Assembly (NCBI GenBank): GCA_900552795.1
Contig: USBB01000007.1
Coordinates: 17,811-81,810, forward strand
Reading direction: 5' to 3'
DNA length: 64,000 bases
DNA from: an uncultured Eubacterium sp.
Lineage (GTDB): Bacteria > Bacillota > Clostridia > Lachnospirales > Lachnospiraceae
Under the pieces are notes generated by a model, which saw only the letters and a program-made list of their open reading frames with translations, searched no databases and was not told the origin of the DNA. A program made the translations under genes and the position numbers. Shown piece after piece: positions 32,420-41,235 of the stretch (the first letter of the stretch is position 1; each line of letters starts with the position of its first letter).

Positions 32420-33094
32420 CTACAACAATGTACCAACAGTATTATTAACCACATGTATAATAATCACCATGGCAATGCTGTCTGTTTTTTTGTATATAAC
32501 TCCAAGAAGCATTCCTAATAAAGAATAATAACTTAATTCTAAAAGCGAAAAACCACTATGCATCACTCCAAAAGAAACAGCCACTAATATTACTGCCAAA
32601 TACCCATTTAAAAAAGGAATTTTTGATATAAGCCAATTTTGATATATATATCTAAACAAAATTTCCTCGACCACCGGACCTATTACACACACCACAATAA
32701 CGCTCAATAGCTGCAATAATATTCCGCTATCATTAATTGAATCTATTATCATCTCATTTTCTGTTAACATTTTACCATTTATGTAATATAAAACATTTGT
32801 AAAAATCAAATTAATTAATAAATATAATACAGAAAATGCAAATGTTTGAAAAAACCATGCTTTTTTACTATCCCTATCCGCTATATCTTTGTAAATAGTC
32901 TTCCCATATAGCTTTACCGCCACAATCCCCAAAACAGCATATATTAAACAACTGACGATATGTGTAAGCTCGTCTGTACTTATTTTCTTTCCCAGCGCAA
33001 ATGTTATTGCAATCACTAATAGTCCGACAAATATGGGACCTAATGTATACATTACAATCAAAGTACTTACCATTTTTTTATTACGTGAATTCAA
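32420..33094 (-). CDS. CPBP (Abi) family intramembrane metalloprotease
   Basis: 224 residues from a TTG start with AGGAGA 6 bases upstream. Seven or so membrane helices with the three CPBP motifs: VEEILFRYIYQ (EExxxR), SFGVMHSG (FxxxH) and IIHVVNNTVG (HxxxN). Members in bacteriocin loci (PlnI/SkkI type) confer self-immunity, while others process proteins in the membrane. Its place in the second transcription unit, after precursor copy 2, fits an immunity role. Confidence 0.9.
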   Translation of the reverse strand: MNSRNKKMVSTLIVMYTLGPIFVGLLVIAITFALGKKISTDELTHIVSCLIYAVLGIVAVKLYGKTIYKDIADRDSKKAWFFQTFAFSVLYLLINLIFTNVLYYINGKMLTENEMIIDSINDSGILLQLLSVIVVCVIGPVVEEILFRYIYQNWLISKIPFLNGYLAVILVAVSFGVMHSGFSLLELSYYSLLGMLLGVIYKKTDSIAMVIIIHVVNNTVGTLL

Positions 33095-33134
33095 TTTAAA
33101 TCTCCTGTCTTAAAATCTGTTTTATTATTTTGTA

Positions 33135-33317
33135 TTATTTATTTTCCTCTGATGAAAACAAATATACCACCCCTATACTCCCAAAACCAATGCCGAATAA
33201 TATATCTTTTATAGCAAAATTAATCTCATCATTATAAAACATCAGTACTGCATCACAAAACATTAAAAAACACAATATAATAAAAATGATAAACAAAATC
33301 CTGTACTTTCTCTTCAT
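33135..33317 (-). CDS. 60-residue two-span membrane protein
   Basis: MKRKYRILFIIFIILCFLMF, a hydrophilic NDE loop, then ILFGIGFGSIGVVYLFSSEE. AAGGGA lies upstream. Located just before the CPBP gene on the same strand; likely part of the immunity set. Confidence 0.55.
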   Translation of the reverse strand: MKRKYRILFIIFIILCFLMFCDAVLMFYNDEINFAIKDILFGIGFGSIGVVYLFSSEENK

Positions 33318-33382
33318 TACAAATCACATCCCTTAAAAAATCAGAACAACAAATAATGTCCGAAATCAACATACAAACAATG

Positions 33383-33742
33383 CTATATATTTCTAACAGC
33401 AGTCCTGCCTAACTCAAAGAAAACAGGACATATAATAATCAAATTATTAACAAATGTTACCGCAAAATAGTACAAATCCGCTTTTCTTTGTTTATCATCC
33501 GTCAGCAAATGTATTCCTGCAAATAATAATATAATCGATAAAATAATATGATATTTACTAAAGCTGATAAATTCGATGCCTTTTAATAATATTTGGAGAA
33601 TAGCTGTAATAGACGATAGCACTATCGTTATTTTCATATAATCACATATTTTCTTATCACTATCCACACAAATTTTCACACTACATTCCTCTTTCTTATT
33701 TCTCATACAATATGCACTATTTTCGAATGCGCATGATTTCAC
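33383..33742 (-). CDS. Small three-span membrane protein of unknown function
   Basis: Up to 119 residues if a GTG at 33742, overlapping the previous stop, is used; an ATG at 33706 gives 107 residues. The N-terminal part is Cys-rich (MKSCAFENSAYCMRNKKEEC then SVKICVDSDKKICDYM), followed by three helices (ITIVLSSITAILQILL, HIILSIILLFAGIHLL, AVTFVNNLIIICPVFF). The start is uncertain since neither site has a strong Shine-Dalgarno. No family is recognised. Confidence 0.5.
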   Translation of the reverse strand: MKSCAFENSAYCMRNKKEECSVKICVDSDKKICDYMKITIVLSSITAILQILLKGIEFISFSKYHIILSIILLFAGIHLLTDDKQRKADLYYFAVTFVNNLIIICPVFFELGRTAVRNI

Positions 33743-33921
33743 TTTTTATGTAAAAATCCAAAATATATATTAATTGCAGCAAACACTAATGTTATAATAA
33801 GCGTTTCTATACTTATATTTTTATATCTCAACATCATATATATTTGGTCAACCACGCATAAAATCAATATTACGGAAAAAATTTCATAAACATATTTATT
33901 TACAAATTTTGATAAATTCAT
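33739..33921 (-). CDS. 60-residue two-span membrane protein, copy 2 (candidate immunity)
   Basis: Diverged duplicate of 29281-29463 (8 differences in 60). Its second helix is identical except A55G. The stop overlaps the possible GTG start of the next gene. The divergence contrasts with the identity of the neighbouring precursors. Confidence 0.65.
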   Translation of the reverse strand: MNLSKFVNKYVYEIFSVILILCVVDQIYMMLRYKNISIETLIITLVFAAINIYFGFLHKK

Positions 33922-34006
33922 ATTTTATAACACCATCCCCTTATTTTGATAACAAGCATCTGATACAAACTTATATCAGATACTTGCTGAAAGATAAACT
34001 ACCACG

Positions 34007-34354
34007 TCAATTAAATTTATTACTATTTTTAACAATTACATTAATAAAAAATACAATTATAATATAAAAAATATACTGTAGTATAAATATGTAACTCCAC
34101 TCAAAAATACATATTTCAAAAAAATTCATATAAATTACAGATACAATATTCCATAATAAAAACCATACCAATGTAAATATCTGTACACAATTATCATAAA
34201 TAAAATATCTATTTTTGTATTTTTTATTGCTAACTATAATTAACATAAATGATATAGCCAAGTTTGTTAACGCATAATAATGCTTTGTTATAATGCTATT
34301 ATACAAACATATTATACATAACAATGCTTTCAATATATTATTTATTTTCTTCAT
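34007..34354 (-). CDS. 115-residue multi-span membrane protein, copy 2
   Basis: Identical in sequence to 29548-29895, with the same ATGA overlap with the precursor B stop. Candidate immunity protein. Its perfect conservation next to a diverged 60-residue gene points to recent copying or gene conversion. Confidence 0.7.
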   Translation of the reverse strand: MKKINNILKALLCIICLYNSIITKHYYALTNLAISFMLIIVSNKKYKNRYFIYDNCVQIFTLVWFLLWNIVSVIYMNFFEICIFEWSYIFILQYIFYIIIVFFINVIVKNSNKFN

Positions 34355-34545
34355 TCTATTATAGCTCTTGTTAACCAATACGATGCTTCATATACTCCTG
34401 ATACAACAGCAACCGGTGGGCATACAACTGCTCCAATTACGCCTATTGCTGCTACACAATAAGTAAAATTTTCCCAATTCCAACCACCATTGATTTCAAA
34501 CAATTCTTCTATAGACAGAACGTTTAATAAATTCTCTTTTACCAT
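34351..34545 (-). CDS. Double-glycine bacteriocin precursor B, copy 2
   Basis: Identical to 29892-30086: 21-residue leader ending EINGG and a 43-residue core with Cys at 9 and 21. Same AGGAGG site. Doubling precursor dosage under a second promoter is the likely effect. Confidence 0.85.
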   Translation of the reverse strand: MVKENLLNVLSIEELFEINGGWNWENFTYCVAAIGVIGAVVCPPVAVVSGVYEASYWLTRAIIE

Positions 34546-34557
34546 TTGTTCCTCCTG

Positions 34558-34776
34558 TTAAGAATTACACGCAGCATAGATTCCAACACCTACTGCTACA
34601 ACACAAGCACCAATACAAACACCTGCGCCAACAGGTCCTAATCCCAAAGCACTACCCGCAACAGATAATCCTTTAACTATACCTGAGCCAACAGTTGCGA
34701 AAAAACCGCCACCATCAATTTCTTTCAGCTCATTCTGCGTCATCTCACAAAATCCATCACTTAACGTCATTTCCAT
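34558..34776 (-). CDS. Double-glycine bacteriocin precursor A, copy 2
   Basis: Identical to 30099-30317: 23-residue leader ending KEIDGG and a 49-residue Gly/Ala/Val-rich core with three Cys. Upstream are the same 10-bp inverted repeat (34868-34909) and, unlike copy 1, a pair of 21-bp-spaced direct repeats at 35058-35091 that may be an activator site. Confidence 0.85.
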   Translation of the reverse strand: MEMTLSDGFCEMTQNELKEIDGGGFFATVGSGIVKGLSVAGSALGLGPVGAGVCIGACVVAVGVGIYAACNS

Positions 34777-35057
34777 TTGTTTTAATCTCCTTTTTCTATA
34801 AATTTCTTTACACTTATATGAAAAAGCTATATAATTTACCCGGGCGCTTTTTCTTAAGTGCTTACTTTGTGGGTTTTGGTACTTTCTTTAAATTTCACCA
34901 AAACCCTTTTTATATAAATCAGCATTGAATATATCAACACCGAATTATATCCCACCGTAATCGGCTGTAATTTATTTATACATAATTCTTCTTCATTTTT
35001 CTGCTCTTATCTTCTTACCCAAAACTAACATCTTATCACTTTTAAATCAATACCCAT

Positions 35058-35091
35058 GTGCTATTCGGTAGCTAAATCGTGCTATTTGGTA
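35058..35091 (-). promoter_or_regulatory. Direct repeats with 21-bp spacing (LytTR-like site)
   Basis: On the minus strand TACCAAATAGCAC and TACCGAATAGCAC begin 21 bases apart, the two-turn spacing typical of LytTR response regulator sites at bacteriocin promoters. A TAAGAT -10-like element follows about 22 bases later with no good -35, as expected for an activated promoter. Points towards precursor copy 2. No LytTR gene is in the window. Confidence 0.4.
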
Positions 35092-35103
35092 TATTTTTAT
35101 TTC

Positions 35104-35202
35104 TTATACAATAATATAAATACATAAAGCATAGTAACACTTATAATAATATTTTATGTCATATGCAGCAACGTCTATAACCCTACGCAATTTATTTTTC
35201 AT
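35104..35202 (-). pseudogene. Truncated copy of the 57-residue membrane gene
   Basis: The ATG at 35202 with AAAGGGG upstream reads MKNKLRRVIDVAAY, matching 31007-31180, then runs into unrelated sequence (DIKYYYKCYYALCIYIIV) and stops after 32 codons. A deletion removed the rest. Confidence 0.75.
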
Positions 35203-35221
35203 TTTTACCCCTTTAAAATAC

Positions 35222-35251
35222 AAAAAGGCCGCAATGAAACTCATTGCGACC
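35222..35251 (-). terminator. Riboswitch-controlled intrinsic terminator, copy 2
   Basis: GGTCGCAATGA and TCATTGCGGCC form a perfect stem with loop GTT, then TTTTT. It overlaps the aptamer P1 strand as in copy 1. Confidence 0.9.
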
Positions 35252-35334
35252 GAACTATCATAACATATCTTTTATATGCCTTAGACTCCAAGTTTTGCGT
35301 CCTTATATTTCTATAAGTTTGCCCCTCACATAAA
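35240..35334 (-). ncRNA. GEMM-I (cyclic di-GMP-I) riboswitch aptamer, copy 2
   Basis: Same architecture as 31219-31313. Stem changes keep pairing: the GAAA-capped stem has UAUAAG for UGUAAG, and the other stem has GCAUAU/AUAUGU. One conserved-core base differs: GACGCAAAAC instead of GACGCAAAGC. This could weaken ligand binding. It precedes a truncated gene and precursor copy 2. Confidence 0.85.
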
Positions 35335-35347
35335 CAGACTGTCTTAT

Positions 35348-35377
35348 TTATCTCCCACCTGTCAATCTATTTACCAT
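35348..35377 (-). CDS. Nine-codon leader ORF before riboswitch 2
   Basis: MVNRLTGGR from the ATG at 35377, with AGAGAGG upstream. Duplicate of 31322-31351; the differences are GGA to GGG (silent) and Lys to Arg. Confidence 0.45.
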   Translation of the reverse strand: MVNRLTGGR

Positions 35378-35398
35378 TTATATTCCTCTCTTTTAAAA

Positions 35399-35427
35399 AG
35401 AATACGACATTATATTCACTTTGTCAA
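35399..35427 (-). promoter_or_regulatory. Promoter of bacteriocin transcription unit 2
   Basis: Consensus TTGACA (35427-35422), 17-base spacer, TATTCT (35404-35399), minus strand. Confidence 0.85.
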
Positions 35428-35482
35428 CTCTTTTTCACTTTAAATCACTAAAATCGTCAAAGACTGTGCAATCACAAATATG

Positions 35483-35505
35483 CCAAGACCTTTTGACACT
35501 GCAAT
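35483..35505 (-). repeat. Dispersed hairpin-repeat tail
   Basis: CCAAGACCTTTTGACACTG followed by CAAT, one change from the shared tail at 24062-24085. It lies between the bacteriocin promoter and the glyA terminator. Confidence 0.7.
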
Positions 35506-35512
35506 CCTGTTA

Positions 35513-35555
35513 TACAAAAAACGCAGCGGACAGACAAAACTCTGCCACACTGCGT
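35513..35555 (-). terminator. Terminator of glyA
   Basis: On the minus strand ACGCAG (35555-35550) pairs with CTGCGT (35526-35521), followed by TTTTTT. Confidence 0.8.
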
Positions 35556-35602
35556 AAGTATTAAAAATTATTTATCATTAATTATGTATCACTCATTATG
35601 TA

Positions 35603-36844
35603 TTATTCATAAAGAGGATACTTATCTGTAAGTCCCTTAACCAATGCCATAGCCTCAGCCTGGTTCTTATCAACATCATCAACAAGAAGTGCAATTGCCT
35701 GTGCAACAACGTCCATATCTTCTGTGTTAAATCCTCTTGTTGTAACAGCCGCTGTACCAAGTCTGATACCGCTTGTCACAAATGGAGATGCCGGGTCGTT
35801 TGGAATTGTATTCTTGTTACATGTAATATTTGCAGCATCAAGAAGTTTTTCAACTTCCTTACCGGTAACTCCCTTGCTTAAAAGGTTAACAAGCATAAGG
35901 TGGTTATCTGTACCGCCTGAAACTATATCAAAACCTCTGTTCATAAGTCCCTTGCAAAGTGCATCTGCATTCTTTACGATATTTTCTGCATATACCTTAA
36001 AGCTTGGGTCGAGTGCTTCCTTAAAGCATACTGCCTTAGCAGCAATAACATGCATTAAAGGACCACCCTGAGTTCCAGGGAATACGCACTTATTAAACTT
36101 AAATTTGTCAGCATTTTCAGCAGAACTTAAAATCATACCGCCTCTTGGTCCGCGAAGAGTCTTATGTGTTGTTGTTGTAACAACATCTGCATAAGGAATA
36201 GGACTTGGATGCTGTCCGCCTGCTACAAGACCTGCAATATGAGCCATATCTACCATAAGGTATGCTCCAACCTCATCACAGATTTCTCTGAATTTCTTAA
36301 AATCAATAGTTCTTGCATATGCGCTTGCACCTGCAATAATCATCTTTGGTTTACATTCCTTAGCTATTTTTAAAACTTCTTCATAATCGATAAAGCCATC
36401 GGCTGTTACGCCATAAGGAACTATGTTGAAATATTTACCTGAAATATTAACAGGTGAACCATGTGACAGATGCCCTCCGCAATCAAGACTCATGCCCATA
36501 ACAGTATCTCCTGGTTCTACCATCGCAAAGAAAGCTGCAAGGTTAGCCTGCGCTCCTGAATGTGGCTGAACGTTTGCATATTCACATCCAAAAAGCTTTT
36601 TAGCTCTCTCGATAGCAAGTGTCTCAACTACATCAACATACTCACATCCGCCATAATATCTTTTTCCCGGATATCCCTCTGCATATTTGTTTGTCAATGG
36701 ACTGCCCATAGCAGCCATAACAGCTTTACTTACAAGGTTTTCTGAAGCAATAAGTTCAATATGGCTTCTCTGTCTTGCAAGCTCATCATCCATGGCCTTA
36801 GCCAATTCAGGATCAAATCCTGAAACTTCATCAAATGAATACAT
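35603..36844 (-). CDS. glyA: Serine hydroxymethyltransferase
   Basis: 413 residues, PLP enzyme converting serine and tetrahydrofolate to glycine and methylene-THF. N-terminal [41 protein letters not shown] lysine in [19 protein letters not shown], and GTNDHL-like [19 protein letters not shown] lies upstream. It follows the chemoreceptor gene by 57 bases and ends the long rel-to-glyA run. Confidence 0.97.
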   Translation of the reverse strand: MYSFDEVSGFDPELAKAMDDELARQRSHIELIASENLVSKAVMAAMGSPLTNKYAEGYPGKRYYGGCEYVDVVETLAIERAKKLFGCEYANVQPHSGAQANLAAFFAMVEPGDTVMGMSLDCGGHLSHGSPVNISGKYFNIVPYGVTADGFIDYEEVLKIAKECKPKMIIAGASAYARTIDFKKFREICDEVGAYLMVDMAHIAGLVAGGQHPSPIPYADVVTTTTHKTLRGPRGGMILSSAENADKFKFNKCVFPGTQGGPLMHVIAAKAVCFKEALDPSFKVYAENIVKNADALCKGLMNRGFDIVSGGTDNHLMLVNLLSKGVTGKEVEKLLDAANITCNKNTIPNDPASPFVTSGIRLGTAAVTTRGFNTEDMDVVAQAIALLVDDVDKNQAEAMALVKGLTDKYPLYE

Positions 36845-36900
36845 TTTTAACCTCCGTTTTTATGCCTGATTTTATTTAAAGACTTACATCAAATATATTA

Positions 36901-39285
36901 TTATATTTTAAATAAGTCAATGGCATTATTCAAATCGCTCGAATTATTATTTAAGTTTTCTGCTGCCATATTAAGCTGCTCAACTCTTTCCAACTGCTTA
37001 GATGCTGTCTCCGTAACTTCTTCTGAAGCAGCCGCTGTCTGCTGTGATACTGCTGAAATACTCTGTATTGAATCTATAGTATGTACTTTTGCCTCAGCTA
37101 TCGTATCTACACCGTTTGTTATCTCATCAAGATTTGATATAAGTTCACCAAACTGTGACTGTATATGTCCAAACACCTCTTCAGCACGTTTCAGCGACTT
37201 GTCCTGTACATCTACTATATCTTCTGCCTTTCTTGCGATATTAACCGTATCATTTGTTTTATCATTGATGTCTGCAACTATTTTTCTGATTTCATCAGCC
37301 GATTTAACTGACTGCTCCGCAAGCTTTCTTATCTCACCGGCCACTACCGCAAATCCTCTTCCAGCCTCACCAGCCCTTGCTGCCTCAATAGAAGCATTTA
37401 AAGAAAGAAGCGTTGTCTGTTCAGCAATTTCATTAATAGCACCAAGTATGTTTTCGATTGATTTCGATGATTCCTTAAGCTTAAGTATCTCATCAATAAC
37501 ATTATATGTTATATCAACATTTGTCTTTGCATTAGTCTTTAATTCATTAATTGACTCAATACCTTCTCCGACTATATTTGTTGTATCTTCTGCTATACGG
37601 GCTATTTTAACTGAATTTTCAGAAACAAGATTTATCTTATCAGAAAGATTATCCATTAATCTTAAACATTCTTCTGAATCCTCTGCCTGCTGCACAACGC
37701 CCTTTTCAATCTCTTCTATTGCAGAAGTAATTTCTCTTGTACCACCAAGCAAATCCTTTGCACTTTCAGTAACAACCTGAACAGAATCCTCCACCTTATC
37801 GGAAACTATCTTAGTCTTTTCAATAAGACCTTTTACATTGTTAATCATATCATTTGTACTTCCTGCAAGTACACTGAATTCATCCTTCCCCTTTACATCA
37901 ACACTTATTGTCAAATCACCTGACGCCGCAAGTTCAAGCTTACTCATAATATGCTTAATAGCATGGTCAATATTGGCTGATAAAAACCATCCAATCAAAG
38001 CTGCAATTATAATTGCAAGTATTACAATAACTGCTGAAATCATCTTTATGGATTCTGCCTGCGCAATTATTTCACTTTCAGGTATCAATGCACATATAGT
38101 AAATCCTGTTGATGTCTGATTATATATAAATAAATGCTTTTTACCGTCAAATTTTACATATGACCTTCCTTTTTCCTCACCGCTTTCAACAGCATTTTTA
38201 TAAAACTCCTGCTGTCCTATAACAACGCCTTCCGTCTGTGAAGAGCTTCCGTCTGCTCTGTAAATTATTTCTCCGCCATCAGGTGCTATAAGCGCAGCAA
38301 CACTCTTAGAACCAAAATCAACTTTTTTAAGCGTATCTATCACAAAATTGTAATCTATATCATAAAATATGTATCCTACAGGCTTTTTTGAATTATTCAA
38401 AAGCTGTCTGCCAAATGATACTGCATATTCATCTTTGATTATAGTGTCCACAAATTCTCTTGATGACAGCCATGCAGCACGCTCCTTATCTATAAGCTTA
38501 CCCTCAGCAGATGCTTTGATTTTTTCATACATATTGACATCCGAAGTCTGAAGCTCTTTTGAATATATAGGTTTTCCATATGAGCCTACAACGGTTATTC
38601 TTGAAATGGCATCATTATCAAGTGCTGTAGATGAAAGTGTATTATACATTGAATTATGCTGCTGGTTTTCATTTATCGGATTATCGGCATATGCACCTGA
38701 ATAATAATCCTGTATTACTTTATTATTAGCAAGATTTTCTGCCTCCATCTGAACATCTGACAAAACAAGATCACAGTAATCGGCTGTCATCTGCATTGTA
38801 GATTCCGACGTTTCCACAAAGCTTTTTGTAATCGCACTTGAAGCTGTTGTATATGACACAATACCTAAAATAAGTATTAAAATAACAGGAATTATAAACG
38901 CACCTATAAGTTTCATTTTTATTGAAAGACCTGATCCGAAAAAGTTCTTTACAGCCACAACCAACTTATTGCCCTTCTTATTATTAGCCAATTTTTTCTT
39001 TTTCGACTTATGTTTATCCAAGGTATCATCAGCTTCTTCATTTTCTAAAACCGGCTGTTCCCCGTCATTTTCAAAAGTCTCTTTTGCAGCCTCATTTACT
39101 TTCTCTGCCTCTGTCTCAACTTTATTATCTTCTGTAATTTGTATAATTTCTGTCTGCTCTGCTCTGTTTTCAGAAACTTCACATGCAGCATCTGTATTAT
39201 CAGCTTTACTTTCAACTGCGGCCCCTTCATCATGCATAAGCTGGGTGTTGTTCGGATTAATTAAATTTTCTTCATTTTCGCCCAT
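36901..39285 (-). CDS. Methyl-accepting chemotaxis protein with long acidic N-terminus
   Basis: 794 residues from the ATG at 39285 (AAAGGAG 7 bases upstream). Residues 1-95 are acidic and low in complexity, followed by a Lys-rich patch ([17 protein letters not shown]), membrane helix 1 (about 125-145), an extracellular dCache-like sensor ([34 protein letters not shown]), helix 2 about 415-440, HAMP, and a full signalling domain with hairpin tip [20 protein letters not shown] and [18 protein letters not shown]. It couples to CheA/CheW, which implies a motile cell. The about 120-residue cytoplasmic extension before helix 1 is unusual. Confidence 0.95.
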   Translation of the reverse strand: MGENEENLINPNNTQLMHDEGAAVESKADNTDAACEVSENRAEQTEIIQITEDNKVETEAEKVNEAAKETFENDGEQPVLENEEADDTLDKHKSKKKKLANNKKGNKLVVAVKNFFGSGLSIKMKLIGAFIIPVILILILGIVSYTTASSAITKSFVETSESTMQMTADYCDLVLSDVQMEAENLANNKVIQDYYSGAYADNPINENQQHNSMYNTLSSTALDNDAISRITVVGSYGKPIYSKELQTSDVNMYEKIKASAEGKLIDKERAAWLSSREFVDTIIKDEYAVSFGRQLLNNSKKPVGYIFYDIDYNFVIDTLKKVDFGSKSVAALIAPDGGEIIYRADGSSSQTEGVVIGQQEFYKNAVESGEEKGRSYVKFDGKKHLFIYNQTSTGFTICALIPESEIIAQAESIKMISAVIVILAIIIAALIGWFLSANIDHAIKHIMSKLELAASGDLTISVDVKGKDEFSVLAGSTNDMINNVKGLIEKTKIVSDKVEDSVQVVTESAKDLLGGTREITSAIEEIEKGVVQQAEDSEECLRLMDNLSDKINLVSENSVKIARIAEDTTNIVGEGIESINELKTNAKTNVDITYNVIDEILKLKESSKSIENILGAINEIAEQTTLLSLNASIEAARAGEAGRGFAVVAGEIRKLAEQSVKSADEIRKIVADINDKTNDTVNIARKAEDIVDVQDKSLKRAEEVFGHIQSQFGELISNLDEITNGVDTIAEAKVHTIDSIQSISAVSQQTAAASEEVTETASKQLERVEQLNMAAENLNNNSSDLNNAIDLFKI

Positions 39286-39375
39286 AACCATACTCCTTTT
39301 ATCTGTTTAATAAATATATAATAATATAATATTTATCCCCCAGTAATACAGCCGCATATCAGTACTGTCGTATCT

Positions 39376-41166
39376 TTATCTCTCTGTATTTTTAATATCT
39401 ATCGAAAGCTCATCAAGCTGCTTTTCATCAACCACATCAGGTGCATTTGTAAGAAGACATGATGCATCCTTTACCTTAGGGAAAGCTATTACATCTCTGA
39501 TACTGTCACGTTTTGCCATAAGCATAACAAGTCTGTCAAGACCATATGCAAGTCCTGCATGAGGAGGTACACCATACTTAAATGCATCAAGTAAGAAGCC
39601 AAACTTCTCATTGGCAGTCTCGTCCGTAAGTCCGAGTGCCTTAAACATTCTTGACTGAACGTCAGCCTGATGTATTCTAACACTTCCTCCGCCAATCTCA
39701 GTACCGTTAAGGACTATATCGTATGCCTTAGCCCGCACTGAACCCGGATCGCTTTCAAGCTTCTCAAGATCCTCATCCATAGGCATTGTAAATGGATGAT
39801 GCATTGCAACAAATCTTTCTTCCTCATCTGACCATTCAAACTGCGGAAATTCTGTTATCCACACAAATTTATATTCATTCTTATCAAGCAAATCCATCTG
39901 CTGTGCAAGCTCAACTCTTAAAGCACCAAGAACATTCCATACAATCTTATTTCTGTCAGCAGCAAAAAGCAGTAAATCTCCGTTCTGACCGTCAAGAGCT
40001 TCTATAATAGCGCTCATTTGCTCATCTGTCATAAATTTTGCAAATGAAGACTTAACTGTTCCGTCCTCCTGAATAGCAATATACGCAAGTCCCTTTGCAC
40101 CGTATCCCTTTGCAAAATCAACAAGTGCATCGATTTTTTTACGAGGCATCATACCCTGTCCCTTTGCATTTATACCGCGCACTGAACCACCATTTTCAAT
40201 AGCTGTAGTAAATACGCCGAAACCACAGTCTTTAACAAGTTCAGTTATATTCTTTAATTCCATTCCAAAACGCAAATCAGGCTTATCTGAACCAAATCTG
40301 TCCATAGCCTCCTGCCATGTCATTCTCTGAATAGGAAGCTTAACTTCAACATCAAGGATTTCCTTAAAAAGATATGCCAAAAGTCTTTCGTTTACATCAA
40401 TCACATCATCAACGTCAACAAATGACAGTTCCATATCTATCTGTGTAAATTCAGGCTGGCGGTCTGCACGCAAATCCTCATCCCTGAAACATCTTGCAAT
40501 CTGCATATATCTGTCATAACCTGAACACATAAGCATCTGCTTAAACAACTGAGGTGACTGCGGAAGCGCATAAAATTTGCCAGGATGTACACGGCTTGGT
40601 ACAAGATAATCTCTTGCTCCCTCAGGTGTACTCTTTGTAAGCATAGGTGTCTCTATCTCAAGAAATCCCTCATTTGCAAGAAAAGCTCTTGTAAGTGTTG
40701 CAACCTTGCTTCTCATAATAATATTTGACTGTATATCAGGTCTCCTAAGATCAAGACATCTGTACTTAAGTCTTAATTCTTCTTTTGTATTAATATTTTC
40801 CTCGATTGGAAATGGAGGAGTCTCTGCCTCTGACAAAATTCTAAGTTCTGTCGCAATCACTTCTATATCGCCTGTCTTAAGATTAGAATTAACTGCACCT
40901 GAACGCTTATTTACATCACCTGACACCGCGATAACGTATTCATTTCTGAGTGTATATGCTTTATCAAAACCATCCTTGCCAATACTGTTTTCATCAAAAA
41001 CAATCTGTATAATTCCGCTTCTGTCACGCAAATCAACAAAAATCAATGAGCCAAGATTTCTTCTTGTCTGCACCCATCCCATTACCGTTACTTTCTGTCC
41101 CACATTATCAGAAGAAACCTCTGTACATCTGTGAGTTCTCTTTAAGCCTACCATTGCTTCAGCCAT
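39376..41166 (-). CDS. aspS: Aspartyl-tRNA synthetase
   Basis: 596 residues from the ATG at 41166 (the upstream ATG at 41184 overlaps GGAGG). Class II synthetase of bacterial type: N-terminal OB anticodon-binding domain (KVTVMGWVQTRRNLGSLIFV), motif 2 FRDEDLRADRQPEFTQIDME, the bacterial GAD insertion, and motif 3 GLAYGLDRLVMLM. Charges tRNA-Asp. It may be relaxed for Asn, but gatCAB is not here to judge. Follows the hemZ fusion gene by about 70 bases. Confidence 0.97.
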   Translation of the reverse strand: MAEAMVGLKRTHRCTEVSSDNVGQKVTVMGWVQTRRNLGSLIFVDLRDRSGIIQIVFDENSIGKDGFDKAYTLRNEYVIAVSGDVNKRSGAVNSNLKTGDIEVIATELRILSEAETPPFPIEENINTKEELRLKYRCLDLRRPDIQSNIIMRSKVATLTRAFLANEGFLEIETPMLTKSTPEGARDYLVPSRVHPGKFYALPQSPQLFKQMLMCSGYDRYMQIARCFRDEDLRADRQPEFTQIDMELSFVDVDDVIDVNERLLAYLFKEILDVEVKLPIQRMTWQEAMDRFGSDKPDLRFGMELKNITELVKDCGFGVFTTAIENGGSVRGINAKGQGMMPRKKIDALVDFAKGYGAKGLAYIAIQEDGTVKSSFAKFMTDEQMSAIIEALDGQNGDLLLFAADRNKIVWNVLGALRVELAQQMDLLDKNEYKFVWITEFPQFEWSDEEERFVAMHHPFTMPMDEDLEKLESDPGSVRAKAYDIVLNGTEIGGGSVRIHQADVQSRMFKALGLTDETANEKFGFLLDAFKYGVPPHAGLAYGLDRLVMLMAKRDSIRDVIAFPKVKDASCLLTNAPDVVDEKQLDELSIDIKNTER

Positions 41167-41235
41167 CTTATTTTTTTCCTCCATTCAATCGTCTCTTTGT
41201 CTATTATAGCAAATCTGTATCAATATTTATCCATT

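Larger units (their letters stand above)
33972..35427 (-). repeat. Duplicated bacteriocin cassette, copy 2 (partly deleted)
   Basis: Second copy of the cassette. The precursor and 115-residue genes are identical to copy 1. A deletion joins the region before precursor A to a scrap of the 152-residue gene (34941-34977), and the 57-residue gene is truncated. Riboswitch, leader ORF and promoter remain. About 180 bases of sequence (34980-35160), including two direct repeats, have no counterpart in copy 1. Confidence 0.93.

Noticed and set aside
36845..36900. Glycine riboswitch or T-box before glyA
   Set aside because: Only 57 bases separate it from the receptor gene; no riboswitch core is present.
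36920..37780. 286-codon open frame on the plus strand opposite the chemoreceptor
   Set aside because: Serine- and leucine-rich shadow of the receptor's signalling domain, no ribosome binding site.
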